DNA of 34,653 nt from Colimorpha_A sp045533115 (GTDB lineage: Bacteria; Bacillota; Clostridia; Oscillospirales; CAG-272): NCBI GenBank assembly GCA_045533115.1, contig JAZSHF010000008.1, positions 1 to 34,653 of the forward strand, in the 5' to 3' direction. The notes below the pieces were generated by a model. That model was given only the letters and a program-made list of their open reading frames with translations, had not been told where the DNA came from and made no database searches. Shown piece by piece: positions 23,990-31,848 of this stretch; position 1 is the first letter of the stretch; each line of letters begins with the position of its first letter. A program made the position numbers and the translations under genes.

Positions 23990-24129
23990 GGTGCGCCGAG
24001 GTAGGGGTCCCCCGAAGCGAATGAAATGAGCTTGGGGGGTTCACGTGGACGTCGCACACTACAACGGCGGCGTTGCCGCCTACACCTCATCCGACGGCTT
24101 CGCCGCCACCTTCTCCCGCTGGAGAAGGT
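23990..24129. repeat. palindromic spacer and CACCTCATCCG repeat
   Basis: The GTCCCCCGAAGC ... GCTTGGGGGG inverted repeat (about 24008-24040) is followed by a GGCGGC/GCCGCC hairpin. Then 24083-24129 has CACCTCATCCGACGGC, GCCACCTTCTCCCGC and GGAGAAGGT, a relative of 44-104. I see no gene or ribosome site in this spacer. Confidence 0.55.
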
Positions 24130-24156
24130 AATAGCCCCGAAGCTTCCTTAAACCGA

Positions 24157-24208
24157 AAGGGGGTATCCAAAGAGGAAAACCTTACACGATCAAAGAAATG
24201 CGAAAAAC
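24157..24208. repeat. shortened GTTTCCAAAGGGG-type repeat, copy 3
   Basis: CGAAAGGGGGTATCCAAAGAGGAAAACC, then GATCAAAGAAATGCGAAAAAACC-like sequence, keeps the two ends of the element seen at 17285 and 23847 but lacks the middle. It abuts the promoter at 24210 and may have supplied DNA upstream of the -35 box. Confidence 0.45.
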
Positions 24209-24209
24209 C

Positions 24210-24238
24210 TTGACATAACCCCTTTTTTATGTTATCCT
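24210..24238 (+). promoter_or_regulatory. sigma-A promoter of the 111-aa protein gene
   Basis: A perfect TTGACA (24210-24215), a 17-bp spacer and TATCCT (24233-24238) precede the gene at 24274. The start would be near 24245. Confidence 0.78.
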
Positions 24239-24273
24239 ATTATATATAATATGTAACCGAAAGGAAACACATC

Positions 24274-24609
24274 ATGGCAAAAGTAATCGAAGATGCAATA
24301 ATCGTACATAAAACAGAGGTCGTCTTCTACGACAAGGACGAGGACAGACACTACCGCCTCAATGTAAAAAACATCACCAAGGTAGTTTACGACTATGCTA
24401 TCTATAAGACCTTCTTCGGACTCAAAAAAGAGCTTGAAGAGAGGATCATTTTCTACGTAAACGACCCCGATATTCCCGAGGAGCTCATCGTTTGCGAGCA
24501 CAACGAGCCTAACTTCCGCCGTTTCAGAGGCGGCCTCCGCAGCTTCGTCGAGGACAACAAGATCGCAATCGAGATCAAGGACGTAGAGGGCAATATTACA
24601 AACAATTAA
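24274..24609 (+). CDS. unrecognised 111-aa protein
   Basis: I do not recognise this small, charged, soluble protein. It begins MAKVIEDAIIVHKTEVVFYD and looks mainly beta-stranded, with a helix near the end (RFRGGLRSFVEDNK). A small beta-barrel or PH-like fold would fit but is a guess. There is no signal peptide, membrane segment or metal motif; only one Cys. It has its own near-consensus promoter, a good ribosome site (AAAGGA before ATG) and a strong terminator, so it is very likely a real and well expressed gene. The helicase gene follows 54 bases later, beyond the terminator. Confidence 0.75.
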   Translation: MAKVIEDAIIVHKTEVVFYDKDEDRHYRLNVKNITKVVYDYAIYKTFFGLKKELEERIIFYVNDPDIPEELIVCEHNEPNFRRFRGGLRSFVEDNKIAIEIKDVEGNITNN

Positions 24610-24614
24610 CGATC

Positions 24615-24643
24615 AAAAGGGGTGTTAGTCAAACGCCCCTTTT
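24615..24643 (+). terminator. intrinsic terminator after the 111-aa protein gene
   Basis: AAAAGGGGTGTT pairs with AACGCCCCTTTT (one T-G pair) around a short loop, with A and T runs on the two sides, so it may act in both directions. The helicase start lies only 21 bases beyond; no separate promoter is seen for it, so read-through probably supplies its mRNA. Confidence 0.8.
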
Positions 24644-24663
24644 CGTAACTTTGAGGGAGTGCT

Positions 24664-26808
24664 ATGACGGAAGCGGAAAAGCTCTTTGAGGACTTCAAAA
24701 CCGAATACCGCTTCCCGCTTGACCCCGAGCAAAGTGAGGCGTGCCGAACCGTAAATGGCAAGGTGCTTCTCCTTGCAGTACCCGGAAGCGGAAAAACGAC
24801 GGTCATGATTGCGCGGCTCGGCTATATGACGCGCGTCTGCGGGATCGACCCGCGAAATATCCTCGCAATAACGTACAGCGTCGCGGGAACGAAGGAAATG
24901 CAAAAGCGTTATCAGGCAGTATTCGGCTCGTGCGACGTTGAATTCCGAACGATAAACGGCTTTTGCGCGACGATGATAAACCGCTATGAAAAGGTTAAGG
25001 GACGCAAAGCGTTCGAACTTATCGACAAGGACGAAAGCGTAAGCTCAATTCTCCGCTCGGTAATGGCAGAGCAAGGCATATTCCCGACCGAAAATGACCT
25101 GCGCGAAATAAAGACCGCGATCACCTACTGCAAAAACAGTATGATAGCCGAAAACGAGATCGAAAAGGAAATCCGTCTTGAAAGTAAAAACTTTGCCGAG
25201 ATATACCGCGCATACGAGGCGTATAAGCGGGAACGTCGCCTGATGGACTACGACGACCAGCTCGTCTACGGCTATACGATACTAAAAAACCACCCCGAGG
25301 TAAACGCCGTCTACGCCGACCGCTTCAAGTATATCTGCGTCGACGAGGCGCAGGACACCTCACGCCTTCAGCACGAAATAATAAAGGAGCTGACCGGCAA
25401 AAGCGGAAACGTATTTATGGTCGGGGACGAGGACCAAAGCATATACGGCTTCCGCGCCGCGTACCCAAAAGCACTGCTTGATTTCAAGGAAACCTACCCC
25501 GACGCAAAAATATTGACGATAAGCAATAACTACCGAAGCACGAAAAGCATAACAAACGCCGCCGACCGCTTCATAAAGCAAAATACCGAGCGTCTCAACG
25601 GCGAAAAAACTATGACGACGGAAAACGAAGACGGTACTCCGCCCGTGAAGGTAAAGCTCTCGGATCTCCGCCTGCTTCCCGATTATATAAGACGGGTAAC
25701 GGCGGAAAAGAGCGGCGGCACGGTAGCGTGCCTTTTCCGTCTGAACGAGTCAATGCTCCCCGTGATCGACCTGCTTCACGAAAAGGAAATACCATTTCGC
25801 GTTCGCGGCGGCGACGGACTGTTCTTCACAAGCGCAACGGTGACCGACGTAATTTCCATACTCAAATTTGCCGCCGATCCCTACGACAGCGAGCTATGGA
25901 GAAGGATATACTACAAGCTCCCGCTCGGAATAACGAAGGCGGAAAACGAGCGCGCCATCGCCTATAACTTCGGTGAAAATATGCTCCCGATCCCCGATTA
26001 TCTGAGCACCGCCACGTTTTTGAACGACAAAAAACGCGCACGCGCCAAGCTGATATGGGAAAACCTGCGAAAAATCAACGAATCGGATACCTACGAGGCA
26101 GTTAGACATATATTCTTCTCCCTCGGCTACAATAACAAGCGCTCCGACAAGGTCTCGGAGATAACGAAGCGCAATACATTGCTCTCACTTGCCTACCGCC
26201 ACAGAAATCGCTGTGACTTCTACCGACGCTTGAGCGAGCTTGAAGGCGAGATCAAGCGCGGCTCGGTGTCGCGTGACGGACTGATACTGTCTACCATACA
26301 CTCGGCAAAGGGCTTGGAATTTGACCGCGTTATCCTTTGCGACTGCAAAAACGGCGTACTTCCCGCGATTCCGATGAAGCAAGGACTCAAGGACAAAGAA
26401 AAAGCCGAGCGCGAGGAGGACAGACGCCTATTTTACGTCGGAATGACGCGCGCAAAATCGACGCTTGAGATCGTGACCTGGGATTCGGAATTCGGAGCTT
26501 TAACGTCGGGCTTTGAATTTCCCGACGACGTTTTCGAGCCGAATAAGGTGTCAAAAACGGCACAAAACAGCACTTATACGCACCGAAAAGCGTCAAAAAA
26601 CGGCACTTTTTTGACCGAAAATGATGAGAAATATCTTGAAAGCTTAATGCAAGTCGGTGTCACGGTAAAGCATAAGACCTTCGGCGTCGGCAAAATAATA
26701 TATCTGAACGGTTCGTTTGCCGAGATAAAATTCGACCGCTATCCCGTGTCGAAAACGCTCGACCTTCGAACCTGCGTGATAAATAAGCTCATAACATTGA
26801 GAGGATAA
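24664..26808 (+). CDS. UvrD/Rep-family (SF1) DNA helicase
   Basis: This 714-aa protein is an ATP-driven 3'-5' helicase of superfamily 1. In order are the Q motif (Gln23), Walker A AVPGSGKTT (38-46), motif Ia, VDEAQDTSRLQ (motif II), GDEDQSIYGFRAA (motif III), SNNYRST (motif IV), STIHSAKGLEFDRVIL (motif V) and RRLFYVGMTRAK (motif VI). The C-terminal end (VKHKTFGVGKI...AEIKFD) is a small SH3-like region as in PcrA/UvrD. It lacks RecB-type nuclease motifs and a 4Fe-4S cluster. Role in repair or restart is likely; which paralogue it is (PcrA itself or a second copy) cannot be decided here. Ribosome site GAGGGAG precedes the ATG. Confidence 0.9.
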   Translation: MTEAEKLFEDFKTEYRFPLDPEQSEACRTVNGKVLLLAVPGSGKTTVMIARLGYMTRVCGIDPRNILAITYSVAGTKEMQKRYQAVFGSCDVEFRTINGFCATMINRYEKVKGRKAFELIDKDESVSSILRSVMAEQGIFPTENDLREIKTAITYCKNSMIAENEIEKEIRLESKNFAEIYRAYEAYKRERRLMDYDDQLVYGYTILKNHPEVNAVYADRFKYICVDEAQDTSRLQHEIIKELTGKSGNVFMVGDEDQSIYGFRAAYPKALLDFKETYPDAKILTISNNYRSTKSITNAADRFIKQNTERLNGEKTMTTENEDGTPPVKVKLSDLRLLPDYIRRVTAEKSGGTVACLFRLNESMLPVIDLLHEKEIPFRVRGGDGLFFTSATVTDVISILKFAADPYDSELWRRIYYKLPLGITKAENERAIAYNFGENMLPIPDYLSTATFLNDKKRARAKLIWENLRKINESDTYEAVRHIFFSLGYNNKRSDKVSEITKRNTLLSLAYRHRNRCDFYRRLSELEGEIKRGSVSRDGLILSTIHSAKGLEFDRVILCDCKNGVLPAIPMKQGLKDKEKAEREEDRRLFYVGMTRAKSTLEIVTWDSEFGALTSGFEFPDDVFEPNKVSKTAQNSTYTHRKASKNGTFLTENDEKYLESLMQVGVTVKHKTFGVGKIIYLNGSFAEIKFDRYPVSKTLDLRTCVINKLITLRG

Positions 26809-26823
26809 TCATAATAGTAAAAT

Positions 26824-27729
26824 ATGAACGATAAGAAAAGTAAAAACGGTACGGCGTCATTTTTCCTGCGGATACTTCAAGGCTCGCTGATCGGTGTCGG
26901 CGGAATTCTCCCCGGCATCAGCGGCGGCGTCCTTTGCGCGGTATTCGGCATATATCAGCCTCTTATGGAAGTGCTCGCCCACCCTATCAAGAATTTCAAA
27001 AAGCATATCAAGCTGATAATCCCCGTGGTCATAGGCATCGCCATCGGCTTCCTCGGGCTTGCGAAGCTCGTTGAGCTGCTCTTTAAGAGCAATATGGAGA
27101 TAGCGACCTGTGTTTTCGTAGGACTTATACTCGGAATGCTTCCGTCGCTGTGGCAGGAGGCAGGAGAATACGGACGGCCTAAATCGTCGTTTGTCAGCGG
27201 TGCCGTCGCGGCTCTGCTCCTTTTCGGACTTTTCACATACATTGAGTTCGGAACCGAGCTGAGCATCACGCCCAACCCTCTATGGTACGCCGTTTGCGGC
27301 GTCTTCTGGGGACTCGGCGTCGTCGTGCCCGGAATGAGCGCGTCAAGTCCGCTTCTCTTCCTCGGGCTTTACGACCCGCTCATGGGCGTAATTACCAGCT
27401 TCCTCGATAACGGCGTCGGATTTGTCTCGGGCAAGCTGTCCTTTACCGCGGCACTCGGCGGAATGCAGTTCCTTAACGCCATTCCCTTCGGTATTGCAAT
27501 AATCGCAACCCTGCTCGGTCTTGCAAAGCCCGTTAACTACCTGCTTTCAAAAAAGCCGTCGCAAATGTACCACACGATATTCGGTATCGTCCTCGGCACT
27601 ACCCTGCCCGTCCTTTTCTTCACGATCGGCTGGGGAAGCAGCGTAGTGCTAAAGATCGCATTTATCGTTCTCGGCTTTGTCGCCGCGTGGCTGCTCGATA
27701 AACTCAGCCGCAGATTTGCGGGGGAATGA
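26824..27729 (+). CDS. DUF368 membrane protein, candidate undecaprenyl-phosphate translocase
   Basis: This 301-aa membrane protein of the DUF368 family has about eight hydrophobic segments. Two related loops show the internal repeat of the family: GGILPGISGG...GIYQPLME (about 22-43) and VVVPGMSASSPLL...GLYDPLMG (about 161-185). Some DUF368 proteins (PopT type) were shown to recycle undecaprenyl phosphate, the lipid carrier for cell-wall sugars, across the membrane; applying that here is by family only. The ribosome site is poor (AGAGGA is about 18 bases off), so translation may depend on coupling to the helicase gene 15 bases upstream. A repeat element lies between it and polA. Confidence 0.85.
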   Translation: MNDKKSKNGTASFFLRILQGSLIGVGGILPGISGGVLCAVFGIYQPLMEVLAHPIKNFKKHIKLIIPVVIGIAIGFLGLAKLVELLFKSNMEIATCVFVGLILGMLPSLWQEAGEYGRPKSSFVSGAVAALLLFGLFTYIEFGTELSITPNPLWYAVCGVFWGLGVVVPGMSASSPLLFLGLYDPLMGVITSFLDNGVGFVSGKLSFTAALGGMQFLNAIPFGIAIIATLLGLAKPVNYLLSKKPSQMYHTIFGIVLGTTLPVLFFTIGWGSSVVLKIAFIVLGFVAAWLLDKLSRRFAGE

Positions 27730-27765
27730 GTTCCGACCGGGTTCCCGCGACAATTACAATATTTC

Positions 27766-27839
27766 TTGTAGGGGCGACCATTGGTCGCCCGCGCAACAAT
27801 AATGCACATCGAACGGGCGACCAATGGTCGCCCCTACAA
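27766..27839. repeat. GTAGGGGCGACC inverted-repeat element, copy 2
   Basis: TTGTAGGGGCGACC and then ATTGGTCGCCCG on the left match the right arm perfectly in reverse (26-bp terminal inverted repeats). Each arm is also palindromic (GGCGACCATTGGTCGCC). The element sits between the DUF368 gene and polA; copy 1 is at 13617-13686. The middle 20 bp differ between copies. Confidence 0.78.
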
Positions 27840-27895
27840 CAGATGTCAAACCACCGCAAATAACACAACAATCCCCTTTTCAAAAGGACATTAAA

Positions 27896-30427
27896 ATGAA
27901 AACACTACTTCTCATTGACGGAAACTCAATACTGAACCGCGCGTTTTACGGAATAAGACCGCTAACGACAGGGGCGGGGCTTAACACCAACGCCGTTTAC
28001 GGAATGATGAATATCGTATTGCACCATCTGACCGAAAGAAAGCCCGACGCGGTTGCGGTTGCGTTCGACCGCAAGGCACCGACCTTCCGTCACATAAGGG
28101 TCGAAAGCTACAAGGCAAACCGCAAGGGAATGCCGCAGGAGCTTGCCGAGCAGCTTCCGTACGCGAAAAAATGTATGGAGCTACTCGGTCTTAACGTGCT
28201 GGAGCTCGACGGCTACGAGGCGGACGACATCATCGGCACCTGTGCCTTTATGCCCGACACCGATACTCAGGTATATATAGTCACGGGCGACCGCGACTCC
28301 TTTCAGCTCATACGCGATAATATAACCGTGCTTCTCGCGTCGACGGGCGAGACCAAAATCTTCGACCGCGCGGCGTTCGTTGAAAAATACGGCGTTCAGC
28401 CCGAGCAGTTCGTTGACGTCAAAGCGCTTATGGGCGACACATCGGATAATATTCCCGGCGTACCCGGAATCGGCGAAAAAACGGCGCTAAAGCTTATTGC
28501 CGACAACGGCTCCCTTGACGGCGTATACGAGCATCTTAACGACGGTATGATAAAGGGCGCGACACTCACCAAGCTTGAAAACGGCAAGGACAGTGCTTAC
28601 GTTTCACAGTTTTTGGCGAAGATAGTAACGGACGTTCCGCTTGGAATTACCCTTTCCGATCTTGAAGCCAAGCCGATGGCAAGGGGCGAAATAAAGTCGC
28701 TTCTGACCGAGCTTGAATTAAGCTCGATGATAAAGCGCCTCGGTCTTGACAAGGACGAGGCGGCTCCCAAAAGCGGCAACGCGCCAACCGAAAACTGTTT
28801 CTGCGGCGGAGAATATAAGGAAATAACGGCATCAGAGCTTATTTCTCTTGACATTCCCTACTGCGCCGTTTCCTTTGAAGACGAACACATTAAGATATTC
28901 GACGGCAAGTGCGGCTATCAGCTTCCCATAGCCGAAAAGGACGCTATCAAGGACTTTTTCTATAATCCCGGCCGCACCGTCATCGTCAGCGACAGCAAGC
29001 GCCTCTGCCTTGACTATGGCAGAGTTACCTGTAAATTCTTCGACGTTACCCTCGCAGGCTACGTCGTCGACACCTCGGAAGGTCACTACGATATAGCGCG
29101 CCTTGCGATCAAGTATCTTTCCGCGTCGCTCGGTGAGAATTACGACCGCGCCAAAGTCCTCTACGAGCTTGCCTACGCGCTTAACGAAAAGCTTAAGGAA
29201 AGCGGACAAAGTTCGCTCTATTACAACATCGAGGAGCCGCTTTCGGGCGTGCTTGCCGATATGGAGCGCGTCGGCTTTAAGATCGACCGCGAAGGTCTGA
29301 AGGCGTATTCGGACAAGCTTGCACTCAGCTGTGAGCAGTACGCAGAGAGCATATATTTTGAGGCGGGACACGAGTTCAACATCAACTCCCCGAAGCAGCT
29401 CGGCGAGGTGCTTTTCGATGAGCTTAAGCTCCCCGTTCTCAAGAAGACAAAGACCGGATACAGCACGAATGCCGAAATTCTCGAAAAGCTACGCCCGTAT
29501 CACACGATAATCGACCGCATTCTCGAATACCGTCAGGCGGCAAAATTAAAGAGCACCTACGGCGACGGGCTTCTTAAGGTTGCCGACGAAAACGGCGTAA
29601 TTCATTCGTCGTTTAATCAGACGGTTACCGCAACGGGACGCCTTTCCTCGTCGGAGCCGAACCTTCAAAATATTCCGATCCGCACTCCCCTCGGACGCGA
29701 GCTTCGCAAGTTCTTCGTTCCGAGAAGCGAGAATTACATTCTGATCGACGCCGACTATTCGCAGATAGAGCTTCGCGTTCTTGCGGCGATCTCGGGCGAT
29801 GAAACGATGATAAACGCCTTCAAATGCGGAGAGGATATTCATACCGTCACCGCCTCGCAGGTGTTCGGTGTTCCGATAAACGCCGTTACTCCCGAGCTTC
29901 GTAAGAGAGCAAAGGCGGTCAACTTCGGTATCGTATACGGTATCGGCGGCTTCTCGCTCGGCGCCGACATCGGCGTATCGAAATACGAGGCGGACAAGTA
30001 TATCAAGAACTATCTTGAACACTATCCGCAAATAGACGAATATCTCAAAGCAGTCGTTGAGGACGGCAAGCGTGACGGCTACGTTACGACCGTTTTCGGT
30101 AGGCGCAGATACATTCCCGAGCTTCACGCGTCAAACAGAAATCTTCAGGCGTTCGGCGCACGAGTTGCTATGAACAGCCCGATTCAGGGCGCGGCAGCCG
30201 ATATAATCAAGATCGCGATGATAAAGGTCGACTCCGCACTCCGCGAAAGCGGTCTTGACGCGCGTCTCATTCTTCAGGTACACGACGAGCTTATTCTCGA
30301 GGCACACAAGGATTGTGCACGCGACGCCGCCGAGCTTCTCAAGCGCGAGATGGAAAACGCCGTAGAACTTGCGGTCAAGATGGAAGCAGAGGTCGGAATC
30401 GGAGATAATTGGTACGACTGTAAATAA
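27896..30427 (+). CDS. polA: DNA polymerase I, proofreading site lost
   Basis: This 843-aa protein fills repair gaps and removes RNA primers. Residues 1-290 are the 5'-3' exonuclease (LLIDGNSILNRAFYG, YEADDIIGT, VTGDRDSFQLI, GDTSDNIPGVPGIGEKTA). Residues about 300-450 hold the 3'-5' exonuclease fold in reduced form: where active enzymes have DTET there is AVSFEDEH, so the DEDD metal residues look absent. The polymerase domain follows with LIDADYSQIELR, RAKAVNFGIVYG and LQVHDELILE, all catalytic residues present. I chose ATG 27896 (AAAGGA eight bases before) over an open frame that starts in the repeat at 27824. Loss of proofreading in PolA is common in Firmicutes. Confidence 0.94.
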   Translation: MKTLLLIDGNSILNRAFYGIRPLTTGAGLNTNAVYGMMNIVLHHLTERKPDAVAVAFDRKAPTFRHIRVESYKANRKGMPQELAEQLPYAKKCMELLGLNVLELDGYEADDIIGTCAFMPDTDTQVYIVTGDRDSFQLIRDNITVLLASTGETKIFDRAAFVEKYGVQPEQFVDVKALMGDTSDNIPGVPGIGEKTALKLIADNGSLDGVYEHLNDGMIKGATLTKLENGKDSAYVSQFLAKIVTDVPLGITLSDLEAKPMARGEIKSLLTELELSSMIKRLGLDKDEAAPKSGNAPTENCFCGGEYKEITASELISLDIPYCAVSFEDEHIKIFDGKCGYQLPIAEKDAIKDFFYNPGRTVIVSDSKRLCLDYGRVTCKFFDVTLAGYVVDTSEGHYDIARLAIKYLSASLGENYDRAKVLYELAYALNEKLKESGQSSLYYNIEEPLSGVLADMERVGFKIDREGLKAYSDKLALSCEQYAESIYFEAGHEFNINSPKQLGEVLFDELKLPVLKKTKTGYSTNAEILEKLRPYHTIIDRILEYRQAAKLKSTYGDGLLKVADENGVIHSSFNQTVTATGRLSSSEPNLQNIPIRTPLGRELRKFFVPRSENYILIDADYSQIELRVLAAISGDETMINAFKCGEDIHTVTASQVFGVPINAVTPELRKRAKAVNFGIVYGIGGFSLGADIGVSKYEADKYIKNYLEHYPQIDEYLKAVVEDGKRDGYVTTVFGRRRYIPELHASNRNLQAFGARVAMNSPIQGAAADIIKIAMIKVDSALRESGLDARLILQVHDELILEAHKDCARDAAELLKREMENAVELAVKMEAEVGIGDNWYDCK

Positions 30428-30447
30428 GAACATCTACACTTTTCGCC

Positions 30448-30476
30448 TTGACAAAAAAGGCGGATTGTGTTAGAAT
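30448..30476 (+). promoter_or_regulatory. sigma-A promoter of smpB-ssrA
   Basis: A perfect TTGACA (30448-30453), a 17-bp spacer and TAGAAT (30471-30476) give a strong promoter with a start near 30483, about 28 nt before the smpB ATG. Confidence 0.82.
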
Positions 30477-30510
30477 TAACTGCTGAAAATGCCCCCGAAA
30501 GGAGAAAATC

Positions 30511-30984
30511 ATGGCGGACAAAAAAGAAGCCAAAAAGATAATAGCGCAAAACAAAAAAGCCCGCCACGATTACTTCGTTGAGGATACCTATGAGGCAGGA
30601 ATCGAGCTTTTCGGCACCGAGGTCAAGAGCATTCGCGGAGGCAGGGTCAACCTGAAGGATTCCTTTTGCCGTATTGATAACGGCGAAATGTTCGCATACG
30701 GCGTTCACGTCAGTCCGTACGAGCAAGGAAACCTATTCAACCGCGATCCGCTTCGCCCGAAAAGGCTCCTGATGCATAAAAAGGAAATACTAAAGCTTTT
30801 CGGTCTCCTCGGGCGAAAGGGCTACACGCTTGTGCCGCTTTCGCTTTATTTCTCGGGAAGCCGAGTAAAGATGGAGGTCGGGCTTTGCGTCGGTAAAAAG
30901 CTTTACGACAAGCGCGATACAGAGGCGGAAAAGCAGGCAAATCGCGATATTGAAAGATACCAAAAAACCTCTAAATATGACTAA
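30511..30984 (+). CDS. smpB: SsrA-binding protein SmpB
   Basis: This 157-aa protein binds tmRNA and brings it to stalled ribosomes for trans-translation. IAQNKKARHDYFVEDTYEAG is the N-terminal signature, followed by ELFGTEVKSIRGGRVNLKDSF, VHVSPYEQGN, HKKEI, and the conserved ending GKKLYDKRDTEAEK, whose basic C-terminal tail enters the decoding site. Length is normal. GGAG precedes ATG. Its RNA partner ssrA starts three bases after the stop codon, so both are probably made from one transcript. Confidence 0.96.
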   Translation: MADKKEAKKIIAQNKKARHDYFVEDTYEAGIELFGTEVKSIRGGRVNLKDSFCRIDNGEMFAYGVHVSPYEQGNLFNRDPLRPKRLLMHKKEILKLFGLLGRKGYTLVPLSLYFSGSRVKMEVGLCVGKKLYDKRDTEAEKQANRDIERYQKTSKYD

Positions 30985-30987
30985 CAT

Positions 30988-31349
30988 GGGTCCGTAAAGG
31001 TTTCGACGGGGATCTTGATCCGAGGTAAGCGAGCAGAGCTGAGACAATCTCTTAAAAGGTCTCATCTTAAAATTAAACGCTAATAACGAATTAGTAGCTG
31101 CCTAACGGCAGGCCGCGGCTCATATAATGCCGCCCGTTCCCCCGAGAGTACTGCGGCTCGGTAAGGAGCGTCATTCAGCAGTGAACGTGCGCGGTGAGTT
31201 GCTCTTATAGCCGCCACGGATAAAAGAGCTGCCTCCCCCGATTTTTGTCGGTCCGGCGACGGGGAGGGAGAATTTCAAACCGAATACGCTCGTAGAAAGC
31301 TTCGAGAATGGATTTTCGGACAGGGGTTCGATTCCCCTCGGATCCACCA
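30988..31349 (+). ncRNA. ssrA: transfer-messenger RNA (tmRNA)
   Basis: The 5' end GGGTCCGTAAAGGTTTCGACGGGG-type sequence and the 3' end (T-arm GGGGTTCGATTCCCCTC, then GGATCCACCA) are typical of one-piece tmRNA. GGGTCCG pairs with CGGATCC (one G-U) as the acceptor stem and CCA is encoded. The tag frame is GCT AAT AAC GAA TTA GTA GCT GCC TAA (31079-31105), which with the tRNA-borne Ala gives (A)ANNELVAA, shorter than the usual 10-11 residues but with a normal AA end for proteases. The region 31106-31300 is rich in hairpins and pseudoknot-like pairs. End points are inferred from the acceptor stem. Confidence 0.95.
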
Positions 31350-31639
31350 AAAGCGCCGCTGACGCGGCTAAGATAAGAGATAATAGATAATAGTGAATAG
31401 TTAATATTAAAAAGAGCGCAACTCGCTTTTGGTGTACTATTATCTTTTATCTCTTCTCTTTTATCTTTTATCATATTTGAAAGGTATTTATAAGTAAACA
31501 ACATAGCCGCTTCGCCATCATCAGTTGCGAAGTTAATTTTTGTTCCGAGAGGAAAGCTTGAGCCGGATACTGTACCGACACTCGTTGCGTTTTTTACGGC
31601 ATTTTTTGCCATTTCTTTCATTTTGTCAGCAAATCCCAT
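31205..31639 (-). pseudogene. small gene truncated by a palindromic repeat
   Basis: The first 55 codons (31639-31475) look genuine: AAAAGGAG before ATG, a near-perfect promoter at 31764-31792, and a sensible start MGFADKMKEMAKNAVKNATS. From 31474 on, the frame runs through the palindromic repeat (31372-31472), giving low-complexity MIKDKREEIKDN-type residues. It then runs antisense through the tmRNA 3' end, giving the familiar false GGSEGNRTPV string, and stops at 31205. The original C-terminus is therefore lost or replaced. I do not recognise the 55-residue part; it has an amphipathic N-terminal helix. A further 28 codons upstream are open but lie before the ribosome site. Confidence 0.5.
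31372..31472. repeat. AT-rich inverted-repeat element
   Basis: GATAAGAGATAATAGATAATAG on the left faces CTATTATCTTTTATC...TCTTTTATC on the right, with an AAAAGAGCG...CGCTTTT hairpin in the middle. It lies 22 bases beyond the tmRNA CCA end and cuts into the minus-strand small gene. No other copy is seen in this window. It may also serve to end the ssrA transcript, though no clean G+C stem plus T run is present. Confidence 0.6.
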
Positions 31640-31763
31640 TTTTGTTTCTCCTTTTGAACATACAGTTTGGTTTATAAAGATAGTTTGCCACGAGCAATAT
31701 TGTTTCTTTGATCGCAAAAGCATTTTTTGTCAGCTTCTGTCGATTTAGAAAGAATGCAATAAC

Positions 31764-31792
31764 ATTATAGTACAAATATTTACTAATGTCAA
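31764..31792 (-). promoter_or_regulatory. strong sigma-A promoter of the truncated gene
   Basis: On the minus strand, TTGACA (31792-31787), a 17-bp spacer and TATAAT (31769-31764) form a perfect consensus promoter. The -35 box lies between two halves of the operator-like repeat at 31778-31800, so the XRE regulator may repress it. Confidence 0.8.
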
Positions 31793-31828
31793 TAGTAAAT
31801 TTATTTACTTGATATAATAACCGTAAAT
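31778..31828. promoter_or_regulatory. operator-like inverted repeats in divergent promoter region
   Basis: ATTTACT (31778-31784) with AGTAAAT (31794-31800), and ATTTAC (31803-31808) with GTAAAT (31823-31828), form two inverted repeats with the same half-site. They overlap the minus-strand -35 box and the likely plus-strand promoter of the XRE gene (TTGATA 31809-31814, 16 bp, TACTAT 31831-31836). This is the usual arrangement for a Cro/CI-type repressor. Confidence 0.55.
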
Positions 31829-31848
31829 AATACTATTGTTGGTGAGAT

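Noticed and set aside
30440..30461. Terminator for polA (CGCCTT...AAGGCG)
   Set aside because: The stem has no T run after it on the plus strand and overlaps the smpB -35 box, so a promoter is the better reading.
31205..31474. C-terminal part of the frame with GGSEGNRTPV
   Set aside because: This string is the usual false translation of a tRNA or tmRNA 3' end read on the opposite strand; it is not protein sequence.
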